Numbered from the stretch's first letter, positions 15,999-25,232 are shown. The stretch is DNA of 46,290 nucleotides from Nitrospira sp. UBA5698 (GCA_002420115.1 DIHK01000007.1:1-46290), one strand, 5' to 3'. A program made the numbers and translations. The notes: generated by a model from the letters alone, not told the origin.

Positions 15999-17444
15999 AT
16001 GGCTAGCCTAGGTCACGGTCATGATAGTAGCGGTGAGCGTGCGCTGGTTCAACGAGGGGTCGGTTTGGAAGCGATCACGATTGAACAAGGGCCGGCATTG
16101 GCAAAGTTACCTTGCTGGCAGGCGGTACAAATTCCAAAGGGGATGTTCACGGCATCTCGTGCCATTCTGACGATCCTTCTCTTATTTCTCATCGTCCTTG
16201 AGTTTGTCCCTTGGACCCAAACGATTCAAGCAACGGGGAAGGTCTCTGCATATACCCCCTATGATCGGCCTCAGAACATCGAGTCGCGGATCACAGGACG
16301 CGTGAAGGCGTGGCATATCTATGAAGGTGTCAAGGTCAAGAAGGGTGAACTGGTCGGTGAGCTGGAAGATTACGATCCGACCTTTATGGCCCCCGAGATC
16401 CTTCCCCTCTTCGAACAGAGGAAAGCAGCATTGGAACAAACCCGTCAGGCTGCGTTGGCCAGGGCAGAGCAGTTGAATAGACGAATCGGTGAAATGAAAA
16501 AACTCGTTCAGGCAGCTGTCCCTTCTGCCGAGGCGCGGGTTGTTGAGGCTGACAATAAAGTCCGTGAAGCTCAACAGAAAGTTGAGCAGTACAAGATCGA
16601 CGTGCACACAGCCCAACTCAACGTCGACCGTCATCGGCAACTGGTCCGGGAAGGATTGGTCTCCCAACGTGAACTTGAGTTGACGATCCAAACCGAGATC
16701 GGGACCAAGGCAGGCTTACAGGCAGCGCAGGCGAGTTTGCAGGCTGCGGAGCAGGCCAGGTCATCGTTAAGCTTTGGTCGTGATCAAGTTTCGGCGGATG
16801 TCAATCAGCGATTGATGGATGCGATTGCCTCGCGTGATTCGGCAGTTGCTGAAGCAGCGAAGGCGACAGAATCGTTGGCGGACATCGCGTATCGGCAGCA
16901 GGGGGTTCAGCAACGTATTGAAGCAGCAAAACTATACGCCCCAATGGATGGCACCGTCGTCAAGATGGCTAAGGTCGGGATCAACGAAACAGTGAAACAG
17001 GGAGAGAATCTCGTCACTATTTCTCCTCTTGCTTCAGATCCGGCTATTGAAATGAGAGCCGAAGGGTTGGATTCTCCGCTTCTGAAGCCTGGGCGCAAGG
17101 TGCGGATCCTCTTCTTCGGGGTTCCAGCCATTCCCTTGCCGGCTTGGCCTGGATTAATGGCCGGTACTCGTGGAGGTATCATTAAGGTGGTCGACCAGAT
17201 CGATGACGGCAAGGGCAACTATCGATTCTGGGTGGTCCCGGATCCTGAGGATTCTCAGCCATGGCCTGAGCAAACCCAGGTGAGACAGGGAACCAAAGTG
17301 CTGGGTTGGGTGATTATGAATCGTGTTCCGCTCTGGTACGAATTGTGGCGGCGATTCAACTTCTTCCCACCTGACTATATGGAGCGTGAACCGAGTCTGT
17401 TTGAAATGTTCGCGCCGAAGGTAGCAGCGCCTGCCTCGAAGTAA
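15999..17444 (+). CDS. HlyD-family membrane-fusion adaptor, 481 aa
   Basis: The periplasmic adaptor that would join the ABC inner-membrane protein to a TolC channel. It has a cytoplasmic tail of about 50 residues, one membrane segment near 52-70 (ILTILLLFLIVLEFV), the first lipoyl half (GRVKAWHIYEGVKVKKGELV, about 100-119), a long coiled-coil hairpin (about 135-300, rich in Ala, Glu, Gln and Arg), the second lipoyl half (YAPMDGTVVKMAKVG) and a beta-barrel C-terminus. GGAGG stands 4 bp before the ATG. The gene ends the operon and is followed by a strong terminator, confirming that tolC-ABC-hlyD form one unit. Confidence 0.9.
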   Translation: MASLGHGHDSSGERALVQRGVGLEAITIEQGPALAKLPCWQAVQIPKGMFTASRAILTILLLFLIVLEFVPWTQTIQATGKVSAYTPYDRPQNIESRITGRVKAWHIYEGVKVKKGELVGELEDYDPTFMAPEILPLFEQRKAALEQTRQAALARAEQLNRRIGEMKKLVQAAVPSAEARVVEADNKVREAQQKVEQYKIDVHTAQLNVDRHRQLVREGLVSQRELELTIQTEIGTKAGLQAAQASLQAAEQARSSLSFGRDQVSADVNQRLMDAIASRDSAVAEAAKATESLADIAYRQQGVQQRIEAAKLYAPMDGTVVKMAKVGINETVKQGENLVTISPLASDPAIEMRAEGLDSPLLKPGRKVRILFFGVPAIPLPAWPGLMAGTRGGIIKVVDQIDDGKGNYRFWVVPDPEDSQPWPEQTQVRQGTKVLGWVIMNRVPLWYELWRRFNFFPPDYMEREPSLFEMFAPKVAAPASK

Positions 17445-17479
17445 GGGAATGGCGCCGCAGCGCCACGCGCTGTAGAACA

Positions 17480-17516
17480 AAATGGCCCAGGGGAGCCCCC
17501 CCTGGGCCATTTCATT
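17480..17516 (+). terminator. Rho-independent terminator of the export operon
   Basis: AAATGGCCCAGGGG (17480-17493) pairs with CCCCTGGGCCATTT (about 17499-17512), giving a long GC-rich stem with a short loop, followed by CATTTCT. It lies 36 bp after the adaptor stop codon. The symmetrical A/T ends would also let it work on the other strand. Confidence 0.8.
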
Positions 17517-17646
17517 TCTACCCCCAGCCAAACCTGATCCCATCGCTTTTTCGGCACACGTGTTGTGATATCACGCTCCTGGGGTGAGATCCTTTGAAGT
17601 GTTCAAAGGCAGGGAGATTCCTTGTGTGCAGGCTTGGTGGATTGTC

Positions 17647-17675
17647 TTGACCCGGTTCGGCGGACTCGCTATGGT
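17647..17675 (+). promoter_or_regulatory. Promoter of purEK
   Basis: TTGACC (17647-17652) and TATGGT (17670-17675) with a 17-bp spacer, 55 bp upstream of the purE start. I see no purine riboswitch fold between them. Confidence 0.45.
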
Positions 17676-17730
17676 GCCGCCATCACCGGCTGGCAATTGT
17701 GTGCGGGGGCTAATCAAAGGAGGCGGAGGG

Positions 17731-18315
17731 ATGGGTAAGAGCAGGTTGCCGCTACGACGGTCTCGGGGCAGCACCGGTGCGAGCGCGCTGCAGGGTCGGC
17801 CGATCGTTGGCGTATTGGGAGGGAGTAAGTCCGACTTCCCTATTCTTGAAAAGGCCGGAGCGATCTTAGCTGAACTGGGTATCCCGTATGAACTCCTAGT
17901 AGTTTCAGCGCATCGGACACCAGACCGACTCTTTGAGTATGCCACCACGGCTTCGGAACGGGGCATTCAAGTAATTATCGGCGGGGCAGGCGGTGCCGCT
18001 CACCTTCCGGGAATGCTCGCCGCAAAGACGCATCTCCCTGTGATCGGTGTGCCCATTCCGACAGAAAACCTGCGAGGCCTGGACTCATTGCTCTCTATCG
18101 TCCAGATGCCCAAAGGCATTCCAGTCGCAACAGTGGCGATCGGCGGCGCTGAAAATGCCGGTCTTCTTGCCGCACAGATCCTTTCCGGAAGCTGTCCTGA
18201 CATCGCAGAGCGAGTGATCGCGTACAGGCGTCTTCAGACGGAGACGATTCTCCGCTCCCCTGAGGCAAAGGGAATCGTGGCCAAGATGTCCGCTGGACAA
18301 CAACGGCGATCGTGA
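17731..18315 (+). CDS. purE: N5-carboxyaminoimidazole ribonucleotide mutase PurE, 194 aa
   Basis: Class I PurE, which rearranges N5-CAIR to CAIR in purine synthesis. Active-site motifs are GGSKSDFP (about residues 30-37), SAHRTPDR (about 60-67) and GGAGGAAHLPGM (about 86-97). The protein carries about 22 extra basic residues at the N-terminus (SRLPLRRSRGS) before the usual start. ATG 17731 is supported by GGAGGCGGAGGG directly upstream; a longer frame to 17584 would bypass the promoter. It overlaps purK, which makes its substrate, so the two are translationally coupled. Confidence 0.93.
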   Translation: MGKSRLPLRRSRGSTGASALQGRPIVGVLGGSKSDFPILEKAGAILAELGIPYELLVVSAHRTPDRLFEYATTASERGIQVIIGGAGGAAHLPGMLAAKTHLPVIGVPIPTENLRGLDSLLSIVQMPKGIPVATVAIGGAENAGLLAAQILSGSCPDIAERVIAYRRLQTETILRSPEAKGIVAKMSAGQQRRS

Positions 18316-19496
18316 TGGAGCCAATACTCGAGCCAGGGTCTATGGTAGGGGTCCTTGGCGGTGGACAACTTGGCGCGATGTTCACCGGAGCGGCTCGCCG
18401 CATGGGCTATCGGGTTGCTGTGTGGGATCCTGATTCCGATGCACCGGCCCACCGGATTGCGGATCGATCATTCTCTACCTCCTTCGCAGATCATGATACC
18501 CGTGAACGGTTCGTCGATTCGGTTCAAGCCCTGACGCTGGAATGGGAAAATATCCCGGTCGAGCTCTGTCAATGGCTTGAGCAACGTCGACCGCTGCGTC
18601 CCTCGAGTGCCGTCCTGCGAACCCTTCAAGACCGCTTGACTCAGAAGCAATTCTTGTCGTCCTGTTCGATTCCTGTTCCCGACTTTGCTGAGGTGCAGTC
18701 GGTCCATCAGCTTCACCATGCGATCAAACGTCTCGGCCTTCCACTGATCTGTAAAACGGCGAAAAGTGGGTATGATGGAAAAGGTCAGTGGCTGATCAGG
18801 CAGCCTTCAGAGATCCCGCAGTTCGAGCAGATCCTCAGTACACCCTCCTTCGGGGTCCGGTGGATCGCCGAGCAGGTTGTTACCTTTGTGCGAGAGCTCT
18901 CGGTCCTCGTGGTCAGATCCGGAAACGGCGAAACTCGTGTCTATCCCGTCGTTGAAAATCGGCATGAGCAGGGGATTTTGCGGGATAGCGTCGCTCCTGC
19001 GTCCATCTCTTCCGGTGACGCCGAGGCCGCCTGTGAGCTGAGCGTTCGGGCGGTGGCTGAGCTGCAGGGAGTGGGAATCTTCTGTATCGAGCTCTTTCAG
19101 GCCCAAGACGGTCGCCTGCTCATCAATGAAATTGCGCCGCGTCCGCATAACTCCGGGCACTACACCTTGGATGCCTGTACCGTCTCTCAATTTGAGCAGC
19201 AGGTTCGTGTGACGTGCGGTCTTCCATTGGGTGAAGTGAGACTGCTGTCCCCTGCCGTTATGGTGAATCTCCTTGGGGATGAGGTGACCGTCATGATGTC
19301 CGGTGAGGGAGGCAGGGAAACCTTTTCCACCCCTGGCGCCTCGGTGCATCTGTATGGCAAGCGGGTGATTCGCCCGGGAAGGAAGATGGGTCATGTGACG
19401 TTTACGGCTCCAGAAAGAGAAATCGCAGTCGCATCGGCTCAGCAATTCCTGTCGCGAGTCCAGAACTCTCCCTCCGCTGTTCCATCCCCTTCATAG
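18312..19496 (+). CDS. purK: N5-carboxyaminoimidazole ribonucleotide synthase PurK, 394 aa
   Basis: ATP-grasp enzyme that makes N5-CAIR from AIR, ATP and bicarbonate, feeding PurE. Visible motifs are the N-terminal nucleotide fold GVLGGGQLGAM, the lid ICKTAKSGYDGKGQW, and the metal-binding end NEIAPRPHNSGHYT. The start is GTG 18312 or the ATG at 18315; both overlap the purE stop codon, a classic coupled pair. The length is normal for the family. The last 15 residues are Ser/Pro-rich and probably disordered. Confidence 0.93.
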   Translation: MMEPILEPGSMVGVLGGGQLGAMFTGAARRMGYRVAVWDPDSDAPAHRIADRSFSTSFADHDTRERFVDSVQALTLEWENIPVELCQWLEQRRPLRPSSAVLRTLQDRLTQKQFLSSCSIPVPDFAEVQSVHQLHHAIKRLGLPLICKTAKSGYDGKGQWLIRQPSEIPQFEQILSTPSFGVRWIAEQVVTFVRELSVLVVRSGNGETRVYPVVENRHEQGILRDSVAPASISSGDAEAACELSVRAVAELQGVGIFCIELFQAQDGRLLINEIAPRPHNSGHYTLDACTVSQFEQQVRVTCGLPLGEVRLLSPAVMVNLLGDEVTVMMSGEGGRETFSTPGASVHLYGKRVIRPGRKMGHVTFTAPEREIAVASAQQFLSRVQNSPSAVPSPS

Positions 19497-19689
19497 GCCA
19501 AAAGCGACATTTATTTCCTCAAAAAAGTTCGTTCCTGACCAACCCTGTCCGTTCGATTTTGTCCCTTGATGGTTCCGAAGCGGTCCGAGCTCGTACGGCA
19601 CAGGCAAAAAACCGAAGAATTCGACATGGGGCGGAGGGCACACAATTTGCTGTTTCCCGGCTATTTCCACCTCTGGAGGTAGATCTAGC

Positions 19690-21537
19690 ATGGGAACTCG
19701 TCCGGCCCAATCTCGCTCTCATCAAGCCCCAGACCGACTCTATCGGATGCTGACGGACTCAGGATCGCGCTACCTTGTCCTTCAGGGGTTGGTCACGATC
19801 ATCTTGTCCTATGAGCTGCTGTTCGGTGCCGACCCCGTCCTGAGTCGAGTGACGACCAATAGTCTGGTGTTGGGACTCTGGCTTGGGGTCATTGCCCTGG
19901 CCATGTTGCCTCGAACCGTATTTGAAGCCGCCTGGTTTGGGTCCATGCTGGTGGCTCTCGATACGATTCTGGTGACCGCTGCCATTTATCTCTCAGGGAA
20001 TGCCCGCTCTGATCTCTACATCACCTATTTTGTGCTCATGTTGCTGGCGGCATCCGTTCGGCGACTCAGTCATCTATTCGGTCTCTCGTTGCTCTTGAGC
20101 GCAGGATACTCTGTGGTCCTCTATGAAGGAATTCTGAACACGGGAGCGCCGGTGACCGGACAGTTGCTGGGTATCCCGGTGCTGGTCGTGATGGCGGTCT
20201 TCTATGGCGTGGCTCTTGAAAATACGGCGGTCGTCCAGAAAGAGAACGACTCCCTACAGAAAGATGTCGAAGGGTTGAAGAAGACAGAAGAGGACTTGGC
20301 TACCGCAAAGGCCGAATTGGAGGCCAGGATCGCCGCATTAAAGTCAGATCTGACCAAGGCTAAAACAGATTTGCGAGAAGGACAACTCACTCGGCAGGGG
20401 CTTGAACGGCAGCTGCAGGAGGCGCAGAAACTAGAGGCGGTCGGCCGAGTCGCAGCGAGAATTGCGGGGGAGTTCGGATCTCTATTTTCGGCTGTCGGGA
20501 AACAGACCGGGATCATGTTGACGCACCTTCAACAACATGATCCGCTTCGAGGGACGGTCGACGAATTATTCAAGGTCGGAGAACAAGCCGCCACGCTAAC
20601 GGCACAACTCATTGCACTCAATCTCGAGAGAGATTCGGAACGGAACAAGGTGTCGGTCCATTCCGTATTGGGTGACGTGCGCGGTATGATAGCCGATCTT
20701 CTGCCTGAGCACATTGAGTTGCGGGTTCAGTTGGACTCCCAGGCGGCACATGTAGAAGTCGATCGAGAGGGACTGGAAACCATCCTCTTTCAGCTGGTGG
20801 TGAATGCGCGGGATGCCATGCCGAATGGAGGTCGGCTCACAATCGACGTCAAGACGATCGAAGCGCCGGCGAAATCCTCCCGAACAACTCAGGTCGGTGC
20901 GGCGACGTCCCAGGTTGAGATCACCATCAGTGATACCGGAACCGGCATGAATCTAGATACCCAAGCCCACATGTTTGAGCCGTTGTTCTCAACGAAGGAA
21001 ATGAATATCGGGCTCGGCCTGACCGCTGTCTTTCGGATTGTGAAACAACATGGCGGTCGGCTGGGTGTGGAGAGCCGGCCAGGGCAGGGGACGGTCGTCC
21101 GCGTGTCCTTTCCTGCTTCATCCGTCCCAGATGGACAGGAGGATTCACTCCCGAAGTCCATGTTAGCCAGGGGAGGAGAGACCATCTTATTGGTAGAAGA
21201 AGATGAAATTGAACGGAAGTTAGCGAAGTCGGTCTTACAGCGGCACCGCTACCATGTTCTGGAAGCCGCTTCACCGGTCGAGGCGCTGATGCTGACGCAA
21301 CAGTATCAGGGGATCGTACATCTTACGGTAAGTCCATTGGTCATGCCGGAAATCGGCGGGCGTGAATTGGCCAGGCGGCTATTAGACCTCCAGCCCACGA
21401 TGAAGGCATTGTTTCTATCCAGTTATGATGATGAAACGATTCGACAGCACCGAATCAATCAGCGGTTCGTTCTGCAGCAGCCGTATCGCCAGACTGGGTT
21501 AATCGGGAAAGTGAGAGAAATGTTGGATGCCGCTTAA
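19690..21537 (+). CDS. Membrane hybrid histidine kinase lacking phospho-acceptor residues, 615 aa
   Basis: The N-terminal half holds about six membrane segments (residues 28-178), then a coiled coil (185-245), a dimerisation-helix region, a HATPase domain and a receiver-like domain (about 497-612). The ATP-binding boxes look intact: N372 in VVNARDAM, ISDTGTGM, and NIGLGLTAVFRI. The H-box reads AVGRVAARIAGEFGSL, so the phospho-acceptor His is Gly260. In the receiver the acceptor Asp position is Pro549 (TVSPLVMPEIGG) and the conserved Lys is Gln597. It may be a sensor that binds ATP without phosphotransfer, or works through a partner. ATG 19690 follows GGAGGT at 9 bp. It stands alone. Confidence 0.85.
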   Translation: MGTRPAQSRSHQAPDRLYRMLTDSGSRYLVLQGLVTIILSYELLFGADPVLSRVTTNSLVLGLWLGVIALAMLPRTVFEAAWFGSMLVALDTILVTAAIYLSGNARSDLYITYFVLMLLAASVRRLSHLFGLSLLLSAGYSVVLYEGILNTGAPVTGQLLGIPVLVVMAVFYGVALENTAVVQKENDSLQKDVEGLKKTEEDLATAKAELEARIAALKSDLTKAKTDLREGQLTRQGLERQLQEAQKLEAVGRVAARIAGEFGSLFSAVGKQTGIMLTHLQQHDPLRGTVDELFKVGEQAATLTAQLIALNLERDSERNKVSVHSVLGDVRGMIADLLPEHIELRVQLDSQAAHVEVDREGLETILFQLVVNARDAMPNGGRLTIDVKTIEAPAKSSRTTQVGAATSQVEITISDTGTGMNLDTQAHMFEPLFSTKEMNIGLGLTAVFRIVKQHGGRLGVESRPGQGTVVRVSFPASSVPDGQEDSLPKSMLARGGETILLVEEDEIERKLAKSVLQRHRYHVLEAASPVEALMLTQQYQGIVHLTVSPLVMPEIGGRELARRLLDLQPTMKALFLSSYDDETIRQHRINQRFVLQQPYRQTGLIGKVREMLDAA

Positions 21538-21566
21538 CGTGCGTTGGCTTTGTCTGGATTGCGTTG

Positions 21567-22271
21567 CTATCGATCCCAGGTTGACCGTCCAGGAGCAAAG
21601 AACTGCACGTCCCTCCGCTTGAACAGTCCGATTAACGCCATCCCCGCAAGAAATCCGCCGATGTGAGCGAAGAAGGCAACCCCACCGCCTGTGGAGCCTA
21701 TGCTCATGCCTCCGCTGACGAGTTGAGTCACGAACCACATTCCGAGGACGATGCCGGCCGGCACCCGGGTCATTCCGATCGCCGGGAGCATCACCAACAC
21801 ACGCGCGCGTGGATAGAGCAGCAGGTAGGCGCCCAGTACTGCAGAAATGGCTCCGCTGGCTCCGACCATCGGAATCTCGGAGGAAGGATCGGTGAACGCA
21901 TGGCTGAGCGCTGCCAGGACACCGGAGAGGACATAAAAGACGACGAACTTGGCATGGCCCATGGCGTCTTCAACGTTGTTCCCGAAAATCCACAGGTACA
22001 GCATGTTTCCCAGCAGGTGCATCCAGCCCCCATGCAGAAACATACTCGTCACCAATGTGAAGACGGCGGGAAACCCGACGGCTGCTTCCTCTGGGAGGGT
22101 GGCGGTACCGAAGATCACGGATGGAATCGCACCGTACTGAATGGCAAAGAGCTGAGCCGGCACTTCCAGCAGATTGCTCTGATAGACAAACACAGCGAAA
22201 CACATGGCGATAAACGCCATCGTCACGAGGGGGGGCAGTCTGGTCGGATTATCGTCATGGAGTGGGATCAC
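21567..22271 (-). CDS. Rhomboid-family intramembrane serine protease, 234 aa
   Basis: A polytopic membrane protein with the rhomboid signature. HGGWMHLLGNMLYLWIFG forms the L1/TM2 region with the conserved His and Asn. The nucleophile Ser is in GASGAIS (about residue 138) and the partner His is in FFAHIGGFLAG (about 209). About six or seven hydrophobic segments are present. It should cleave membrane-bound substrates, which are unknown. It is the last gene of a minus-strand run, starting 12 bp after the DHH gene stop, and is convergent with the kinase gene. Confidence 0.9.
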   Translation of the reverse strand: MIPLHDDNPTRLPPLVTMAFIAMCFAVFVYQSNLLEVPAQLFAIQYGAIPSVIFGTATLPEEAAVGFPAVFTLVTSMFLHGGWMHLLGNMLYLWIFGNNVEDAMGHAKFVVFYVLSGVLAALSHAFTDPSSEIPMVGASGAISAVLGAYLLLYPRARVLVMLPAIGMTRVPAGIVLGMWFVTQLVSGGMSIGSTGGGVAFFAHIGGFLAGMALIGLFKRRDVQFFAPGRSTWDR

Positions 22272-22283
22272 GACGACTCGCGG

Positions 22284-23156
22284 TTACAGGTGTTGGTGTC
22301 GAGCGGTCACCAAGCGAGGCAATTGCGGGTCGCTTGGGGGGGATCCATCGTGGCTCAATGGAACTGAAAACCCGGCGGCATGGGTATGGCCTCCACCGCC
22401 GAATGAGGCGGCAATTGCCCCCACATCTGTCCCATCCGCTCGCGAACGCATGCTGAAATAGCGACGGCCATCCCGATCGTGCCAAATTACGCAAAACGGA
22501 TACTCCGGAGAAAGCCGCTCGCCGATCTGGCTCGTAAGGATCGCACTTTGGACGGACGGAACGACTTCTCCCTGGAAGGCGACCATCACCGCCTGTGCTG
22601 CAAGTTTCCCGACGAGTTCCTGTTCATAGCGGAGGATGGCTCGCCCTTCCTGCTCGAGTGTCGATTGCGAAAATTCGTCCCACACGGTGAAGTCGAGTGG
22701 ATAGGATGCCAATGCCGCGCTGATTTCACGACTGCCTGGTAATGCCCAGGTCCATAAGTCCTTGTCTTGCACATACTGAAGCAGCCAAGGTGCCGTCGTT
22801 CGATGAGCCCATTCCCAGCTCAAAACGGCTCCGGACTTGGTCTGGTCAAAGTAGGCATGGGGAAATCCGGCCAAGGTCCGTTCGGCGGTGATATGGTGGT
22901 CCAAGATCAGGAGTTCTTTCGTTTCTACGGCCATCGTCTCCAGAATCGGCCGTGCATAGCTGAAGTCGACGATCAGTACCCGACGGTCATTGAGATCGGG
23001 AGGCGGAGGTTGGCCGTGTTTGACGGGGAGAAATCTGGCGTTCGGAAACTTCTTCCAGACCGCCCAGGCGGCTCCAAACCCGTCGAAGCAGTCCGCGTGG
23101 TACAGGACGATATCAGGGGGACCGTAGAATGGTGAAGCAGTCGATACGGGAGCCAT
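22284..23156 (-). CDS. DHH/DHHA1-family phosphoesterase, 290 aa
   Basis: The N-terminal DHH domain shows YHADCFDGFGAAW (metal-binding HxDxDG variant), VLIVDFS and the name motif LDHH near residue 86. The C-terminal DHHA1 domain ends in GGGGHTHAAGF. Relatives include NrnA-like oligonucleotide or phosphonucleotide phosphatases and uncharacterised DHH proteins. The substrate cannot be read from sequence. The order DHH-rhomboid with a 12-bp gap suggests co-transcription. Confidence 0.85.
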   Translation of the reverse strand: MAPVSTASPFYGPPDIVLYHADCFDGFGAAWAVWKKFPNARFLPVKHGQPPPPDLNDRRVLIVDFSYARPILETMAVETKELLILDHHITAERTLAGFPHAYFDQTKSGAVLSWEWAHRTTAPWLLQYVQDKDLWTWALPGSREISAALASYPLDFTVWDEFSQSTLEQEGRAILRYEQELVGKLAAQAVMVAFQGEVVPSVQSAILTSQIGERLSPEYPFCVIWHDRDGRRYFSMRSRADGTDVGAIAASFGGGGHTHAAGFSVPLSHDGSPPSDPQLPRLVTARHQHL

Positions 23157-23222
23157 AGACTTGGGAGCGGACCTCTTGGCCTGTTGTTCTACGCCAGGAA
23201 CTGTACATGGAATCGGAGTGCC

Positions 23223-24275
23223 TTACAAGTCGTTGAGGTGGTGAATCAGGTGGCGGAGCCGCCCGGCACTGCGTCGGTTGAAGTTAAAGACGAGCCGTGG
23301 CAGCTCTCGTATGGCGGGTTCATCGAGTTCCTCTTGCAATGGGCCGCTCTGTTCAAAAGTTCCGTCGGAAAGTATATCGGAAAAGCGTTCCCGAATTTGC
23401 TCGAGTTGTTCGGTAGAGACGGCTTGTTTCAATCGCATGGCCAGTTGCCTGCCCACGAATCGCATGGAGTGGTAGCGCCGATAGAAGCGGAGGATGTGGC
23501 TCACGGCTTCATCGGCGGAGGTCACGATAGTGAAGAGCGCCAGGTCTTCCTCGTTGATCAGTTTGCGGCGCAGGAGTTGTCTGGTGATGAATGCCGCCCA
23601 ATCGTCCCAATAGTCACAGCCGGGAGCCTGAAGACAGACGATCGGCTGGGGATCACTCTTTCCTGTCTGCGCGAGGGTCAGGATTTCAAATCCCTCGTCA
23701 TGTGTGCCGAACCCTCCGGGGAACAGTGCGATGGCGTTGGCTTCCTTTTGGAACATCAACTTGCGGGTGAAAAAATACTTGAAGGTGACCAGTTTCGGGT
23801 CGTCGGCGATCGTCGAGTTCGGTCCTTGTTCGAACGGCAACATGATGTTGACGCCGAAGCTGTGCTCACGTCCCGCACCCTCTTGTGCAGCACGCATGAT
23901 GCCATCGGCACCACCCGTAATGACCATGAACCCCGCTCGCACAATGGCCTGGGAGAATTGGTGGGCCAGCTGATAATTGGGATCGTCGGAGGGAGTCCGT
24001 GCAGATCCAAAAATGCTCACTTTTTTGCGGTCGCGATACCCATGGAATACACCGAAGGCATGGCGGAGTTCTTTGACCGCGCGGTTGACGATTTTGACAT
24101 CCAGGAGATCCAGCTGCGCCTCATGCAGCTTCAACAGTCCTGTCATGAGCTCTCGCATGAGTGCGGCATGGAGGTCGTCTTCCGGACTATCGAGTAATAG
24201 GCTGATCTGCTGGAGGATATCCTCTCGCGATAAGGCGGGGCGGGGGCGAAGCGATGCAGATTTGCTGGTCATCAT
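23223..24275 (-). CDS. LOG-family (TIGR00730-like) protein, 350 aa
   Basis: Contains a Rossmann-like LOG (lysine decarboxylase-like) domain: SIFGSARTPSDD, VITGGADGIMRAAQEGA and the family motif PGGFGTHDE (about residues 185-193). Such proteins hydrolyse nucleoside 5'-monophosphates to base and ribose 5-phosphate; plant LOG activates cytokinins. The helical extensions before (about 1-80) and after (about 250-350) make it longer than minimal LOG proteins. The start is placed at the MMTSK pair (24275/24272), where AAGGA lies just upstream on the minus strand; a longer frame to 24341 has no such site. Confidence 0.8.
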   Translation of the reverse strand: MMTSKSASLRPRPALSREDILQQISLLLDSPEDDLHAALMRELMTGLLKLHEAQLDLLDVKIVNRAVKELRHAFGVFHGYRDRKKVSIFGSARTPSDDPNYQLAHQFSQAIVRAGFMVITGGADGIMRAAQEGAGREHSFGVNIMLPFEQGPNSTIADDPKLVTFKYFFTRKLMFQKEANAIALFPGGFGTHDEGFEILTLAQTGKSDPQPIVCLQAPGCDYWDDWAAFITRQLLRRKLINEEDLALFTIVTSADEAVSHILRFYRRYHSMRFVGRQLAMRLKQAVSTEQLEQIRERFSDILSDGTFEQSGPLQEELDEPAIRELPRLVFNFNRRSAGRLRHLIHHLNDL

Positions 24276-24352
24276 TGTCCTTGTAAGTGAGTAATGAGAA
24301 AGCTTACCAGCGGATCGGATCCTGGTCAAAGATTGATGCAAACAGGACCAGT

Positions 24353-25129
24353 CTACGATGAACTGAGGGAGGGAGGAAGGTGCCCGAGGACCCAGGCTTT
24401 GATTCGAGACTGATCTGCTGGGGAAAGATCCAGAAACTGGACTTCCACGGCAGGCGGCGTGGACAAAATGGGTCGGGTTACACCCGATACGGCCTCAAGG
24501 CCCGCGTTATTCAACACGGTCCCTCTGATCGTGAGGGGACTCATCGTTTCAGAGAGAGAGAAGCCTAAAATAACTCGGGCCCCGGGTAACAATAAGGCGG
24601 AAGAGATCAGCGACGCACCGGCATGGCTTAGTTGGGTGATGGTGCTCTGATGGGCGGTTCCCGCGCCCTCTCCCTCCATCACACTGACGGTTGCCGAAAT
24701 ATTAGCCACACATCGCTTGGGTGACAGCACGAGGTCTCGGGCAGTCAACACACCGACCGGTTGGTTTTCCTTGGTCACGATGAGGATCGGGGTTCCCGAG
24801 GACATCATGAGGGTAGAGGCCTCTTCTATGGCTCGATCATACTCGATGAATTGGACCGGACGTGTCATGATGGTCCGCACTTCGACATCATCTGGTTCGA
24901 GTCCTTGAGCCACGACCTTCTTGACGATGTCGGTCGGAGTCATGAGTCCAAAACGCCATTCGGTATCTTTAACCAAAAGACAGGGCATCCGCTCGCGTTC
25001 TAGCAGTGAGGCCGCTTCGGTGACCGATATATCTCCGGGAATTTGGACTACGCCGGGTGTCATCATATGTCCAACCAGAATAGTCTGCGGATCCTCCCCT
25101 CGCAGCCGTTGAATGTCCTTTTCCAACAT
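24353..25129 (-). CDS. CBS-pair protein with PilZ-like C-terminal domain, 258 aa
   Basis: Residues about 15-135 form two CBS motifs (VGHMMTPGVVQIP, FGLMTPTDIVKKV; RTIMTRPVQFI, VGVLTARDLV), a module that binds adenine nucleotides. Residues about 150-250 look like a PilZ domain by strand pattern (HAGASLISSALLLPGARVILGF, LTIRGTVLN, VEVQFLDLS, DQSRIKAWVL). However the PilZ RxxxR motif is missing and the DxSxxG motif is altered (QLSHAG), so c-di-GMP binding is doubtful. It heads the minus-strand run CBS-LOG-DHH-rhomboid and is divergent from the MNIO-like operon. Confidence 0.75.
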   Translation of the reverse strand: MLEKDIQRLRGEDPQTILVGHMMTPGVVQIPGDISVTEAASLLERERMPCLLVKDTEWRFGLMTPTDIVKKVVAQGLEPDDVEVRTIMTRPVQFIEYDRAIEEASTLMMSSGTPILIVTKENQPVGVLTARDLVLSPKRCVANISATVSVMEGEGAGTAHQSTITQLSHAGASLISSALLLPGARVILGFSLSETMSPLTIRGTVLNNAGLEAVSGVTRPILSTPPAVEVQFLDLSPADQSRIKAWVLGHLPPSLSSS

Positions 25130-25232
25130 CGCTCAGCCAGGTCCTCTCATCCCACGAATCTGCTCGCCTGGCCGCCGCAATGTATGCCAAGTATAGCAGA
25201 AGGTTCTCTGAGCCCATGAAGGGCTAAACGCC

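Noticed and set aside
21663..22367. Plus-strand open frame opposite the rhomboid gene
   Set aside because: His/Gly-rich shadow frame, while the minus strand encodes a full rhomboid with catalytic Ser and His.
23184..24197. Plus-strand open frame opposite the LOG gene
   Set aside because: Shadow of a clear LOG-family protein; no ribosome site or motif.
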